Source: Bradyrhizobium valentinum (GTDB taxonomy: Bacteria; Pseudomonadota; Alphaproteobacteria; Rhizobiales; Xanthobacteraceae). From it: a stretch of 37,436 nt of DNA. Below, piece after piece: positions 17,008 through 24,999 of the stretch; position 1 is the stretch's first letter; each line of letters opens with the position of its first letter. The DNA is taken from NCBI RefSeq assembly GCF_001440405.1, contig NZ_LLXX01000157.1, positions 28,252-65,687 of the forward strand. The letters run 5' to 3'. The notes beneath the pieces are model-generated. The model was not told the origin of the DNA, searched no databases, and worked only from the letters and a program-made list of their open reading frames with translations. Both the position numbers and the translations under genes were made by a program.

Positions 17008-18150
17008 ATGTCCATGAAGCATATCACCTGCATCGAAGATTTGCGCCAGTTGCACAAGCGGCGCGTTCCCAAGGCCTTCTTCGACTATGCCGACCGCGGC
17101 TCCTACACCGAGGACACGCTGCGCGCCAATTCAGAGGATCTTCAGCAGATCAAGTTCCGCCAGCGCATCCTGGTCGACGTTTCCAGACGCGATCTCTCCA
17201 CCACCATCCTCGGCGAGCCGGCCGCGATGCCGCTGATCCTGGCGCCGGTCGGCCTGCTCGGCATGCAGCATGGCGACGGCGAGATCCATGCCTGCCGCGC
17301 GGCCCAGGCGGCCGGCATTCCCTTCACCCAGAGCACGATGTCGATCTGCTCAATAGAGGATATCGCAGCTAGCGTCGACAAGCCGTTCTGGTTCCAGCTC
17401 TACGTGATGAAGGACCGCGGCTTCATCAAGGCGCTGATCGAGCGCGCGATCGCGGCAAAATGCTCGGCGCTGGTGCTGACCGTCGACCTGCAGGTGATCG
17501 GCCAGCGCCACCAGGACATCAAGAACGGCATGACGGTGCCGCCGGAATGGTCGCTGGCGAAGCTGATCGATTTCGCGACCAAGCCGGGCTGGGTGTCCGG
17601 CGTGCTGCGCGGTAAGCGCCGCACCTTCGGCAATCTCGCGGGCCACCTGAAGGTGAGCGAGGACATCACCGCGCTGTCGTCCTGGATCAACTCGCAGTTC
17701 GACACCACGCTGAACTGGAAGGACATCGACTGGATCCGCAGCATCTGGCCGGGCAAACTGATCCTGAAGGGCATTCTCGACGTCGAGGACGCCGAGATCG
17801 CAGCCAAGACTGGTGCGCAGGCCATCGTCGTCTCCAACCATGGCGGCCGCCAGCTCGACGGCGCGCCGTCCTCGATCGAGGTGCTGCCGGAGATCGTCGA
17901 TTCCGTCGGCTCGCAGGTGGAGATCATGTTCGACGGCGGCATCCGCACCGGCATGGACGTGGTGCGCGCGCTCGCGCTCGGCGCCAAATCCTGCATGATC
18001 GGCCGCGCCTATGCCTATGGCCTGGGCGCCGGCGGAGAGGCCGGCGTCGCCAAGGCGCTCGACATTCTCGCCAAGGAAATGCTCACCACCATGGGATTGT
18101 GCGGCGTGAACACGATTGCCGAGATCGACGACAACGTGTTGGCGGTTTAA
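17008..18150 (+). CDS. lldD: FMN-dependent L-lactate dehydrogenase
   Basis: Oxidises L-lactate to pyruvate at the membrane, passing electrons to the quinone pool. The 380-residue protein is a TIM-barrel alpha-hydroxy-acid dehydrogenase: N-terminal FFDYADRGSYTEDTLRAN, the FMN-binding LAPVGLLGMQHGDGE, WFQLYVMKDR, and LKGIL with Lys254. The catalytic His278 and Arg281 lie in SNHGGRQLDGAPSS, followed by FDGGIRTGMDVVRALALGAK. All substrate residues look intact. AAGGGGCCGGG precedes two closely spaced ATGs (17008 and 17014). No permease gene is next to it. Another 2-hydroxy acid (mandelate, glycolate) cannot be ruled out from sequence. Confidence 0.9.
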   Translation: MSMKHITCIEDLRQLHKRRVPKAFFDYADRGSYTEDTLRANSEDLQQIKFRQRILVDVSRRDLSTTILGEPAAMPLILAPVGLLGMQHGDGEIHACRAAQAAGIPFTQSTMSICSIEDIAASVDKPFWFQLYVMKDRGFIKALIERAIAAKCSALVLTVDLQVIGQRHQDIKNGMTVPPEWSLAKLIDFATKPGWVSGVLRGKRRTFGNLAGHLKVSEDITALSSWINSQFDTTLNWKDIDWIRSIWPGKLILKGILDVEDAEIAAKTGAQAIVVSNHGGRQLDGAPSSIEVLPEIVDSVGSQVEIMFDGGIRTGMDVVRALALGAKSCMIGRAYAYGLGAGGEAGVAKALDILAKEMLTTMGLCGVNTIAEIDDNVLAV

Positions 18151-18186
18151 CCCTCGCTCTCCGTCGTCCCGGACAAGCGGGGTTCC

Positions 18187-18221
18187 CTTCTTCCTTCTCC
18201 CCTTGTGGGAGAAGGAAGAAG
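18187..18221. terminator. Perfect 15-bp hairpin between convergent genes
   Basis: The stem 18187-18201 (CTTCTTCCTTCTCCC) pairs without error with 18207-18221 around a CTTGT loop. It lies 37 bp after the lldD stop and 15 bp after the stop of the convergent gene at 18236, so it can end transcripts from both sides. No U-run is present. It is also of the short repeat type common in these genomes. Confidence 0.6.
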
Positions 18222-18235
18222 AGAGGCTCTTCCGA

Positions 18236-18862
18236 TCACATCGGCGGTGTAATCCCGTCACGGCCGACATTGACGCGAGCCGCTTCCAGCGTGCCGTCGT
18301 CCTTCTTCACCGCGCCGAAGATGATGATCTTCGCGCCGGGTTTCAGTTCGGACTTGTCACCGGCAACGAAGGTGACGACCGGCGTACCCTCCGGGACCAC
18401 GACTTTCTTTTCACCGTCCTTGTATTTCACCAGAATGTTCTGGCCATCGGTGCCCTTCACCGTCTGGGCGACGGTGGCATTGGTCATGGTCGAGTTCGGC
18501 CGCTGGTCCCAGGGCCGGAAACCTTCGGCCGCGCCGCGCTGGTTTTCGGGGAAGATATGCACCGCGACCGCCTTCTGGGTGCCGTCCGGCTCCGGCATCC
18601 CGGTAACACCGATATAGGAGCCTTCCTTGATTTCCGACAGTTCGGTCTTGGCCACGCCGAACACCGCGACATTGTCGGTGACGCGGACTTTCATGTCGGT
18701 GCCCTCGCGCGATTTGATCGAAAGCACGGGCCCGTCGACAGCTTCGATGGTGCCGCGAATGCGGACCGTCGGCGGCTGCTGCGCTCCAGCCTCCGTCGCA
18801 AACAGAGCGACAAGGCCCAGCGAGGCCGCGAGCATGCGCGGCCATGAAGACGATTTCAGCAT
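18236..18862 (-). CDS. Exported DUF5666-like protein, paralogue 1
   Basis: A 208-residue protein with a signal peptide (ending TEAGAQQ) and small beta-rich repeats: IRGTIEAVDGPVLSIKSREG is the OB-like first unit and matches the DUF5666 pattern, followed by SEIKEGSYIGVTG. The C-terminal part has ILVKYKDGEKKVVVPEGTPVV and KPGAKIIIF, ending GRDGITPPM. It is probably periplasmic; function unknown. The neighbour at 19042 is a clear paralogue with identical length and ending. CGGGAGGAA stands before the ATG. A palindromic repeat fills the gap between the two. Confidence 0.78.
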   Translation of the reverse strand: MLKSSSWPRMLAASLGLVALFATEAGAQQPPTVRIRGTIEAVDGPVLSIKSREGTDMKVRVTDNVAVFGVAKTELSEIKEGSYIGVTGMPEPDGTQKAVAVHIFPENQRGAAEGFRPWDQRPNSTMTNATVAQTVKGTDGQNILVKYKDGEKKVVVPEGTPVVTFVAGDKSELKPGAKIIIFGAVKKDDGTLEAARVNVGRDGITPPM

Positions 18863-18952
18863 GGTGTTCCTCCCGAGGTGTGGTTGGCGCCCAACTCAAC
18901 GCAAACACCGGACGGGAGCAGCTATTCCGCTTTAATGCTTGTTACCCGGTTC

Positions 18953-19033
18953 GTCATTCCGGGATGGTCCGAAGGACCAGACCCGGAATCTCGAGATTCC
19001 GGGTTCGATGCTGACGCAGCGCCCCGGAATGAC
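18953..19033. repeat. CATTCCGGG palindromic repeat, copy 1
   Basis: Outer ends GTCATTCCGGG (18953-18963) and CCCCGGAATGAC at the right pair with each other. Inside are GGTCC-GAA-GGACC and a second palindrome CCCGGAATCTCGAGATTCCGGG, cited as CCCGGAATC / GATTCCGGG. It lies between the two paralogous DUF5666-like genes. A shorter relative is at 25600-25637. Confidence 0.75.
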
Positions 19034-19041
19034 GCTTCGCG

Positions 19042-19668
19042 TCACATCGGCGGGGTCAGCCCGTCCCGGCCGACGCTGACGCGGTTGGTCTCGAGCGTAC
19101 CGTCCGGCAATTTCTTCATGAAGGCGATCACCTTGGCGCCGGGCTTGAGGTCGGACTTGCCGGCGGGAACGTAGGTCACAACAGGCGTCTCCGGGGAGAC
19201 CACGACTTTCTTCTCGCCGCCCCGGTATTTGATCATCAGGGTGTGACCGTCATTGCCGACCACGGACTCCGCCACCGTAGCGTTGGTCATCGTGGAGTTG
19301 GGACGCAGATCATAGGCCCGCGAGCCCTCGCCGGTGCCGCGCATGGCTTCCGGAAACACGTGCACCTCCGCCGCATTCTGGCTGCCGTTAGGTCCCGGCA
19401 CAGTGGTGGTGCCGATAAAGGAACCGACCTTGACGTCGGACAAGGAGATTTTGGTGATCCCGACGACGTTGATATCGCCGGTCATTCGCAGCCTGACGTC
19501 TTCACCGCCACGCGACTTGACGGCGAGCACGTCGCCATCGACGGCTTCGATGGTGCCGCGAACGCGTGTCGGCGTCGGCGGCTGCTGGGCTGTCGCGTAA
19601 AGCGTGGAGCCGGTAACCATCGCGACGGCGGCAAGCGAGCGAACGAGCTGATAGTGACGGACGGACAT
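19042..19668 (-). CDS. Exported DUF5666-like protein, paralogue 2
   Basis: A 208-residue protein with a signal peptide (ending YATAQQ), then RVRGTIEAVDGDVLAVKSRGG, cited from RVRGTIEAVDGDVL, and the shared landmarks RPNSTMTNATVA, KYRGGEKKVVVSPETPVV and SVGRDGLTPPM. It aligns with the protein at 18236 along its whole length, by eye at about half identity, so the pair is an old tandem duplication. Role unknown; presumably periplasmic. GGAG lies eight bases before the ATG. It follows aroE on the same strand after 86 nt. Confidence 0.78.
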   Translation of the reverse strand: MSVRHYQLVRSLAAVAMVTGSTLYATAQQPPTPTRVRGTIEAVDGDVLAVKSRGGEDVRLRMTGDINVVGITKISLSDVKVGSFIGTTTVPGPNGSQNAAEVHVFPEAMRGTGEGSRAYDLRPNSTMTNATVAESVVGNDGHTLMIKYRGGEKKVVVSPETPVVTYVPAGKSDLKPGAKVIAFMKKLPDGTLETNRVSVGRDGLTPPM

Positions 19669-19754
19669 GCGGAGGTCTCCAATGGCGGCACTGACGTAGC
19701 CATTGACCCCGGCCTTTCAAAAAAATTCCGGCTCAAGTCTCCGCGATCAGCCGA

Positions 19755-20597
19755 TCATGTATTTGTGAGATCGGCTTCGACGAGCGCGCGAAGTTCCGCC
19801 GTCACCTCGGGGCGCTTCCCGAACCACAATTCGAAGCCGCGCACCGCCTGGTGCAGCAGCATGCCGAGTCCATCGGCGGTCTTCAGCCCGCGCCCGCGTG
19901 ACGCCACCAGCAATGGCGTATTGAGCGGCACGTACACGAGATCGGCGACGACGGCGTGCGGCGGCAACCGTCCGACGTCGAGTTCGAGCGCCGGCTGGCC
20001 GTGCATGCCGAGCGATGTCGTATTCACCAGCAGGCCTACGCGCGGCAGCAGATCACTGACCGCGTCCCATGCTACGGGGACAATGCTCGTGCCGAACTGA
20101 TCCACCAGCGCGTGGGCCCGCTCGATGGTGCGGTTGGCGAGATGCACCCGCTTGATGCCGCGGTCGAGCAGCCCAAACAGCACGGCGCGCGATGAGCCGC
20201 CGGCGCCCAGCACCAGCGCTTCGTCGCATTTGTCCCATCCATTAGCGCAGGCATCGAGATTGTTGATAAAACCTTCGACGTCGGTGTTGGTCGAGCACAG
20301 CTCGCCATCAGCGAACCACAGCGTATTGGCCGCGCCGACCGCGCGGGCGCGGTCGTCCGGCTTCGACAGCGAAAGCGCCCGCTCCTTGTGCGGAATGGTG
20401 ACGTTGGCGCCGACAAAGCCGCGGAGCGACAGCCGGAAGACGAAATCCTTGAACTCATCGGGCGGCACCGCCTCGATGACATAGCCGCCCTCGATGCCGA
20501 GCGTGCGCAGCCAGTAATGATGGATCAGCGGCGAGCGCGAATGCGCGGCCGGCCATCCGATCAGGCAGGCGGCGGGAGGTTTATCTTCCTTTGCCAC
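19755..20597 (-). CDS. aroE: Shikimate dehydrogenase
   Basis: Reduces 3-dehydroshikimate to shikimate with NADPH in aromatic amino-acid synthesis. The 280-residue enzyme has the substrate motif SRSPLIHHYWL, the catalytic Lys71 in NVTIPHKE and Asp106 in NTDVEGF, the NADP loop GAGGSSRAV (131-139) and ANRT (the 2'-phosphate contact), and the C-terminal DGLGMLLHQAVRGFELW. The start is GTG at 20597; an in-frame TTG lies further up. Its ribosome site (AAGAGA) is inside the 3' end of the methyltransferase gene, five bases upstream, so aroE is now downstream of a foreign-looking operon. In related genomes aroE is usually near maf, coaE and dnaQ; none of these is in the window. Confidence 0.94.
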   Translation of the reverse strand: MAKEDKPPAACLIGWPAAHSRSPLIHHYWLRTLGIEGGYVIEAVPPDEFKDFVFRLSLRGFVGANVTIPHKERALSLSKPDDRARAVGAANTLWFADGELCSTNTDVEGFINNLDACANGWDKCDEALVLGAGGSSRAVLFGLLDRGIKRVHLANRTIERAHALVDQFGTSIVPVAWDAVSDLLPRVGLLVNTTSLGMHGQPALELDVGRLPPHAVVADLVYVPLNTPLLVASRGRGLKTADGLGMLLHQAVRGFELWFGKRPEVTAELRALVEADLTNT

Positions 20598-20602
20598 TTA
20601 AT

Positions 20603-21328
20603 TCATCTCTTGATGGCAACGTACCCAGTAACGACGCTGTCGCAATTCTGAATCTTTCTAGATAGCGGCAATGGAATCATGTCTACCGTCAAATTCGATA
20701 CATTCGAAATCTCTAGTCCAGCCTGCTGAATTATCTGCTCCTGCTGCGCGGGAGATCTAACAAAGGATGGAAGATAGAGCTGCTGACCGTCAGCTAGTTC
20801 AAAATACGCTGCGCCCTCGCGCTCCGTTCTGGAAGGCAGTCTGAACGATTGAGCCCAACTATACGATGGGGTCGTGAAAAGGCACCGCCCACCTTTATCC
20901 AAGCAACGCGAGACCTCGCGCCAGAACGCCTCAACGTTGTAGGGATCACCAAGTGCAGCGACGATAAGTGAAATACTGCTATCTGCGAATGGCAATCTGC
21001 GACCATCTCCTACAACGAGATTCGCAATTTTGGCGAACTTCCTGGAGTATGAAAGCATCTCAATGGAGCGATCCAAAAGCACAGCACGCTCAAAGTGCAC
21101 ATAGTTGCATTCGGCTAGTTCGGCGACCAATGACTGGCCTGCTCCCACCTCCAGAGTAAGTCCATCCAAGTAATTGCAGTCCAACGATGTCTGTAGAAAT
21201 AACCTACTCGCGTCACGAAAATTCCGACAAGTGGGGTGGCGATTTGCGTCATAGTATTCAGCAGCGACGGCAGCGTATTGCGACAATCGGCCTTTCGCAT
21301 CCAACTTGCGAAGCGTTTGGATTGACAT
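20603..21328 (-). CDS. Class I SAM-dependent methyltransferase of the low-GC module
   Basis: A 241-residue methyltransferase of the Methyltransf_11 (UbiE-like) type. Motif I is LEVGAGQS (59-66), the acidic end of strand 2 is Asp86 in AVLLDRSIEML, the post-II segment is GDGRRLPF (107-114), and LIVAALGDPYN and LDKGGRCLFTTPS are the later strands. The target is unknown: the catalytic motif of DNA adenine or cytosine methylases is absent, so a small-molecule, protein or lipid target is more likely. The ATG at 21328 overlaps the upstream stop (TGATG); a GTG one codon earlier is also possible. Codon use and GC are unlike the flanking genes. Confidence 0.85.
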   Translation of the reverse strand: MSIQTLRKLDAKGRLSQYAAVAAEYYDANRHPTCRNFRDASRLFLQTSLDCNYLDGLTLEVGAGQSLVAELAECNYVHFERAVLLDRSIEMLSYSRKFAKIANLVVGDGRRLPFADSSISLIVAALGDPYNVEAFWREVSRCLDKGGRCLFTTPSYSWAQSFRLPSRTEREGAAYFELADGQQLYLPSFVRSPAQQEQIIQQAGLEISNVSNLTVDMIPLPLSRKIQNCDSVVTGYVAIKR

Positions 21329-22380
21329 CACTCAACCTCAATCTGGAGCGCTACCGTCGAAAGATCGTCCAAAGTCTTTGATACAAGCGGACCCATTGCA
21401 CTGGTTGCCTTCTCTATAACTGCCACCCGCTGCTCGTGGTCGAAAGCATCCCTCTCCGTAGAGTCCATATACAACAGTCCAACCTTCGAATTCTCATGTA
21501 TCAACGGGCAACAGAAGTAAGACCTATGCTTGAGCGCACTTTCAGCTTCGCGCCTATTCATGCCCCAATTACTCATTACAGCGTCAATTTCTTGCTCATG
21601 CGTTCGAACCTCTCCTGGAGCGGAGGGTGGCAAGAGATCCCCCTCTTGCGTTGGAACTTCGGTCCGCCAAACTCTTCCTATTACGCCATATCGAACCGAG
21701 AACGTACGTGCACGACCTGCCCCGGAAGGGCAGTAGTCAACTAATTGATAGAGCCGGCCATATCTAATGGGGTCGGGAATGTAAATTGTACAACGGAAAG
21801 TTTTACTCCGCTCGGCCACGAAACTCTTCACCTCATCACTGTCTATGAGGTTTGAGAGAGCCTGTTCAATTTGGTATCGGGCAACAGTGCGCGCCACCTC
21901 TTTGTCTACGCGACCCTTGTATTCCTCCAATGCGGCGTCGATTTCACCTGCCGCGCTTTGAATCTTGCGCTTAGTCTGCTCATTCAACTCGATCTCCGCA
22001 CCAAATAGTTTTATTCGACGCAGTGACCCAAAAATTCCTAGGATCAGCCAAAGGAACGACTCAGACCTAGCGACAATCCAAAGGCCGATCAAAATTGTTA
22101 GCGGCCAAGGTACAAATAGAAAAAGTAGTTCTCGGACCCAATGTAAAGTCGCTGCGCTAACTACAGGCGACGGTAGCGAGATCGATAGCAACCATACGCC
22201 GAATAGAAGAGTGGCAGCCGTAATTAATGCCACGCCCAGATAGCGGACACCGGTCAGCGTTGAATTCTCCACACCTGAAAGAACGTAAGAGACCGCCAAA
22301 TCATTCGCGCTCATCTGGCGTTTCTTTGCAATCTTACGAAGCTGTTCGTTAGTAGTGTCATCCAGCGAAATGTGGTACAC
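21328..22380 (-). CDS. Membrane-anchored GAF-domain sensor of the low-GC module
   Basis: A 350-residue protein of new-looking architecture. Residues 1-36 (LDDTTNEQLRKIAKKRQMSAN) resemble a ribbon-helix-helix or similar small helical domain. Hydrophobic spans follow at about 44-68 and 84-121 (two or three crossings), then the juxtamembrane KLFGAEIELNEQTKRK and a predicted coiled coil (132-180). The C-terminal GAF domain (about 190-325) is recognisable by YGVIGRVWRTEVPTQ, FCCPLIHENSKVGLLYMDS and a final HEQRVAVIE helix. Such GAF domains bind small ligands or report redox or light signals. No kinase, cyclase or other output domain is present, so output may pass through the coupled methyltransferase. 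Start GTG, with GAAGGA nine bases upstream. Confidence 0.72.
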   Translation of the reverse strand: MYHISLDDTTNEQLRKIAKKRQMSANDLAVSYVLSGVENSTLTGVRYLGVALITAATLLFGVWLLSISLPSPVVSAATLHWVRELLFLFVPWPLTILIGLWIVARSESFLWLILGIFGSLRRIKLFGAEIELNEQTKRKIQSAAGEIDAALEEYKGRVDKEVARTVARYQIEQALSNLIDSDEVKSFVAERSKTFRCTIYIPDPIRYGRLYQLVDYCPSGAGRARTFSVRYGVIGRVWRTEVPTQEGDLLPPSAPGEVRTHEQEIDAVMSNWGMNRREAESALKHRSYFCCPLIHENSKVGLLYMDSTERDAFDHEQRVAVIEKATSAMGPLVSKTLDDLSTVALQIEVE

Positions 22381-22719
22381 GATCTAATCCTTCAGACCGA
22401 TTGAACATCTAGAGTTGCTGAGAGCATTCTCCAGCAACTGCTGAAGGATCTTCTACAGAACACAATTGCGGTTGGCTACAGGCGTGCGCACATCGTGCGA
22501 CCACGGAAACGTCGCGACTGGCCCACCGCAGACGATCAGTGACTCGCGCAGCCGGCCGCTCGAGGCACTGCCCCTGCTTCGCGAAGATGCTTTGTGGGAT
22601 ACTAGTGGGTGCATCATCTCGTCGGCTTGAACGAGCCGCCTAGCACTCCACCAGAGGGATCTCCGGGGCAGCCCCGGGGGAATCATGCCCCTCAAATCGA
22701 GAGGCATGATTTCCCACAG
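22381..22719. promoter_or_regulatory. Upstream region of the GAF-methyltransferase module
   Basis: 339 bp without a gene between the module and the EF-G-like gene. At 22414-22438 is a 25-bp near-palindrome (GTTGCTGAGAG...CTCCAGCAAC) 34-58 bp before the GTG start, well placed for an operator. GC content rises again from about 22480 on, so the boundary of the acquired stretch is probably near here. The right part carries the hairpins at 22663-22711. No direct-repeat att site or tRNA remnant was seen. Confidence 0.45.
22663..22711 (-). terminator. Tandem hairpins at the 3' end of the EF-G-like gene
   Basis: Read on the minus strand, the stop codon at 22720 is followed by a 13-bp stem with one mismatch (22681-22693 with 22699-22711, loop AAATC), then by CCGGGGC-A-GCCCCGG (22663-22677). 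Strong structure but no U-run; likely a transcript end or a stabilising 3' structure. Confidence 0.5.
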
Positions 22720-24768
22720 CTACGCCGCGACGCGGTGCGCGGCGATGATCTGGTCGGCGGCGCGGCCGGTGACTTCGGCCATGCGGTCGAACGCCCGCGT
22801 GAAACTGCCGGCGCCGGCGGTGGCCGAGCGCAATTCCACGATCAGGTCGCCGATCTCCGCCTCCGGCATGGTGGCGCGGACGCAATCCCATCCCGGCCAG
22901 TTCTCGCGGGTATCGAAGCCCAGGATCTGGCCGCGCCGCGCCGACAGGATGGCGTTGATCTTCGCCGTCGCCTCGGTCGGGCAGACGATCTCCACCATGT
23001 GGATCGGCTCCAGCAGCACCGGCTGGCACTGCGGCAGCGCCTCGCTCATGCCGATCCGCGCCGCGGTCCGGAAGGCGAGATCTGAGGAATCGACGCTGTG
23101 ATAGGAGCCGTCGATCAGCGTGACCTGAACGTCGATGACGGGGAAGCCGAGCGGGCCCTTCGCGAGGCCGTCGACCACGCCCTCCTCCACCGCGCCGATA
23201 TAGTTGCGCGGCACCGCGCCACCGACGACCTTTTCCTGGAACTCGAAACCCGAGCCGCGCGGCATCGGCTTGATTTCCAGCACCACGTCGCCGAACTGGC
23301 CATGGCCGCCGGATTGCTTCTTGTGGCGGCCGCGCTGGGTGATCGATTTTCGGATGGTCTCCTGATAGCCGATCGCCGGCGGCTGCGATTTGACGTTGAC
23401 GCCGAAGCGGTCGCGCAGGCGCTCGAGCGCGACGCGCAGATGCATCTCGCCCTGCCCCCACAGCACGATGTCGTGGGTGCGTTGATTCTGGATCATCGTC
23501 AGCGACGGGTCCTCCTCGTTCAGGCGCAGCAGCGCCTGGCCGAGCTTGACGTCATCCTTGCGGTCGGTCGCCGCGAGCGACATCGCCAGCACCGGCGGCG
23601 CCGGCGCAATCGCTACCAGGGCCTGCGGCGCGGTCTTGCCGCTCGACAGCGTATCGCCGGTCTTGATCGCATCGAGCTTGCCGAGTGCGACGGTGTCACC
23701 GGCCTCCGCCGCGGCACGCTTGGTGTCGTGCGCGCCGTTTACCGCTAGAATGCCGGAAACACGCCCGGCCTCGCCGGAAGAGGATTGCAGCGTCGCGCCG
23801 TCATCGAGATGGCCGGCGAGCAGCCGCACCAGCGACAGCTTGCCGCCGTGCTGCAGATGCAGCGTCTTGAACACGTAGGCCAGCGCATCCTTTTGCGACG
23901 ACGCGCCGAGGCGCTTCGCTGTCTCGGTAATGCCGGGCGCTTCATGCCGCAACGCCTTCATCAGCCGCAACACGCCGTTCTCGCGCGCGGCCGCGCCGAG
24001 CAGCACCGGGCAGATCAGGCCTTCGCGCAATTCGCGGGCGAGATCGTCGAACACCGCGTCGCGCGGCGGCTGGATGTCCTCCAGCAACTGCTCCATCAAC
24101 GCGTCGTCGTGGTCGGCAAGCTTCTCCAGCATCGAGAAGCGCGCTTCCTTCTCGCGGTCGAGATTGCCGCCCTCCAATGCCATGACTTCGGACGGCTTGT
24201 GCTCGCGATAGACGAAGGCGCGTTCCAGCGCGAGATCGACAAAGCCTTCGATCAACTCACCGTTCCAGATCGGAATCTGCCGCAGCACCAGCGGCACGCG
24301 CGAGGCCGGCTGCAGCGTCGACAGCGTCTCGCGGATGCGCTTGTTGGCGCGGTCGATCTTGTTCAAAAACAGAAAACGCGGAATGCCGAGTTCCTCCAGC
24401 TCGCGCAGGATGATCTGCAGTTGCGGCAGCTTCTTCTCGTCCGCCTCGCAGACCACGACCGCGGCATCGACCGCGGGCAGCGCGGCGCGCATGTCATGCG
24501 CGAACTCGATCGAGCCGGGACAATCGATAAAGGTGTAACTGTCGCCCATGAAGGTGGTGGTGGCGGCGGTCAGGCCGACGCCCATCTTGTGATGGCGCGC
24601 TTCGGGGCTGGCATCGCCTACGGAAGTTCCGGCATCGACGCTGCCGGCATTTTTAATGGCGCCCGTTCGCGCCAATATCGCCTCCAAAAGTGTGGTTTTC
24701 CCGCTCTGGAAAGGGCCCACCAGCGCAATGCACCGTGGACCGCGGGGACTTCTGACGTCTTGTCCCAT
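22720..24768 (-). CDS. EF-G-like translational GTPase (divergent elongation factor G paralogue)
   Basis: A 682-residue protein with the five-domain layout of elongation factor G. G1 is GPFQSGKT (18-25), G3 is DCPGS (82-86) and G4 is NKID (136-139). Domains II-V are shown by RLLAGHLDDGA, LWGQGEMHLRVALERL, GYQETIRKSITQRGRHKKQ, GFPVIDVQVTLIDGSYHSVDS, cited from its first half, and VEIVCPTE. Unlike translational EF-G, residue 86 is Ser where the catalytic His of DTPGH stands, and the switch I region is rewritten. Family members of this sort occur beside a normal fusA in Rhizobiales; a role in GTP-dependent ribosome processes other than elongation is possible. GGGAGG precedes the ATG. Confidence 0.82.
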   Translation of the reverse strand: MGQDVRSPRGPRCIALVGPFQSGKTTLLEAILARTGAIKNAGSVDAGTSVGDASPEARHHKMGVGLTAATTTFMGDSYTFIDCPGSIEFAHDMRAALPAVDAAVVVCEADEKKLPQLQIILRELEELGIPRFLFLNKIDRANKRIRETLSTLQPASRVPLVLRQIPIWNGELIEGFVDLALERAFVYREHKPSEVMALEGGNLDREKEARFSMLEKLADHDDALMEQLLEDIQPPRDAVFDDLARELREGLICPVLLGAAARENGVLRLMKALRHEAPGITETAKRLGASSQKDALAYVFKTLHLQHGGKLSLVRLLAGHLDDGATLQSSSGEAGRVSGILAVNGAHDTKRAAAEAGDTVALGKLDAIKTGDTLSSGKTAPQALVAIAPAPPVLAMSLAATDRKDDVKLGQALLRLNEEDPSLTMIQNQRTHDIVLWGQGEMHLRVALERLRDRFGVNVKSQPPAIGYQETIRKSITQRGRHKKQSGGHGQFGDVVLEIKPMPRGSGFEFQEKVVGGAVPRNYIGAVEEGVVDGLAKGPLGFPVIDVQVTLIDGSYHSVDSSDLAFRTAARIGMSEALPQCQPVLLEPIHMVEIVCPTEATAKINAILSARRGQILGFDTRENWPGWDCVRATMPEAEIGDLIVELRSATAGAGSFTRAFDRMAEVTGRAADQIIAAHRVAA

Positions 24769-24902
24769 TGCCGCCTCCCTTTTTTGGAGCTCGGCCCGTG
24801 ATTGGGTCGGCGACTTCTGATGCTCCGCCTGTCTCTTGATTTTGGCAAGCGGGAAAAATTCGCTGCGGTGCGATGTGATGGAATCGAGCAGTTAACTTCG
24901 TC

Positions 24903-24987
24903 GTCATTGCGAGGAGCGTCAGCGACGAAGCAATCCAGTCTATCTCCGCGGAGAAATTATGGATTGCTTCGCTTCGCCCGCAATGAC
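24903..24987. repeat. GTCATTGCG palindromic repeat
   Basis: Ends GTCATTGCG (24903-24911) and CGCAATGAC (24979-24987) are inverted, and an inner pair CGAAGCAATCCA (24926-24937) / TGGATTGCTTCG (24960-24971) pairs perfectly, with CTCCGCGGAG at the centre. This is the widespread rhizobial 'CATTGCGAG...AAGCAATCC' intergenic element. It fills the gap between the EF-G-like gene and the first DUF992 gene. Confidence 0.8.
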
Positions 24988-24999
24988 GGGGAGACTTGA

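Noticed and set aside
22440..22620. Possible tRNA or tmRNA fragment as an integration site next to the low-GC module
   Set aside because: No cloverleaf arms or CCA-type end could be assembled by eye, and no matching direct repeat was found at the other edge near 20600.
22720..24768. EF-G-like gene as a tetracycline ribosomal-protection determinant
   Set aside because: The domain plan is shared, but the G motifs and the HHKMGVGL switch region are of the rhizobial EF-G-like type, not Tet(M)/Tet(O); no resistance context is present.
23785..24801. A 338-codon open frame opposite the EF-G-like gene
   Set aside because: Antisense shadow of a gene with clear GTPase motifs.
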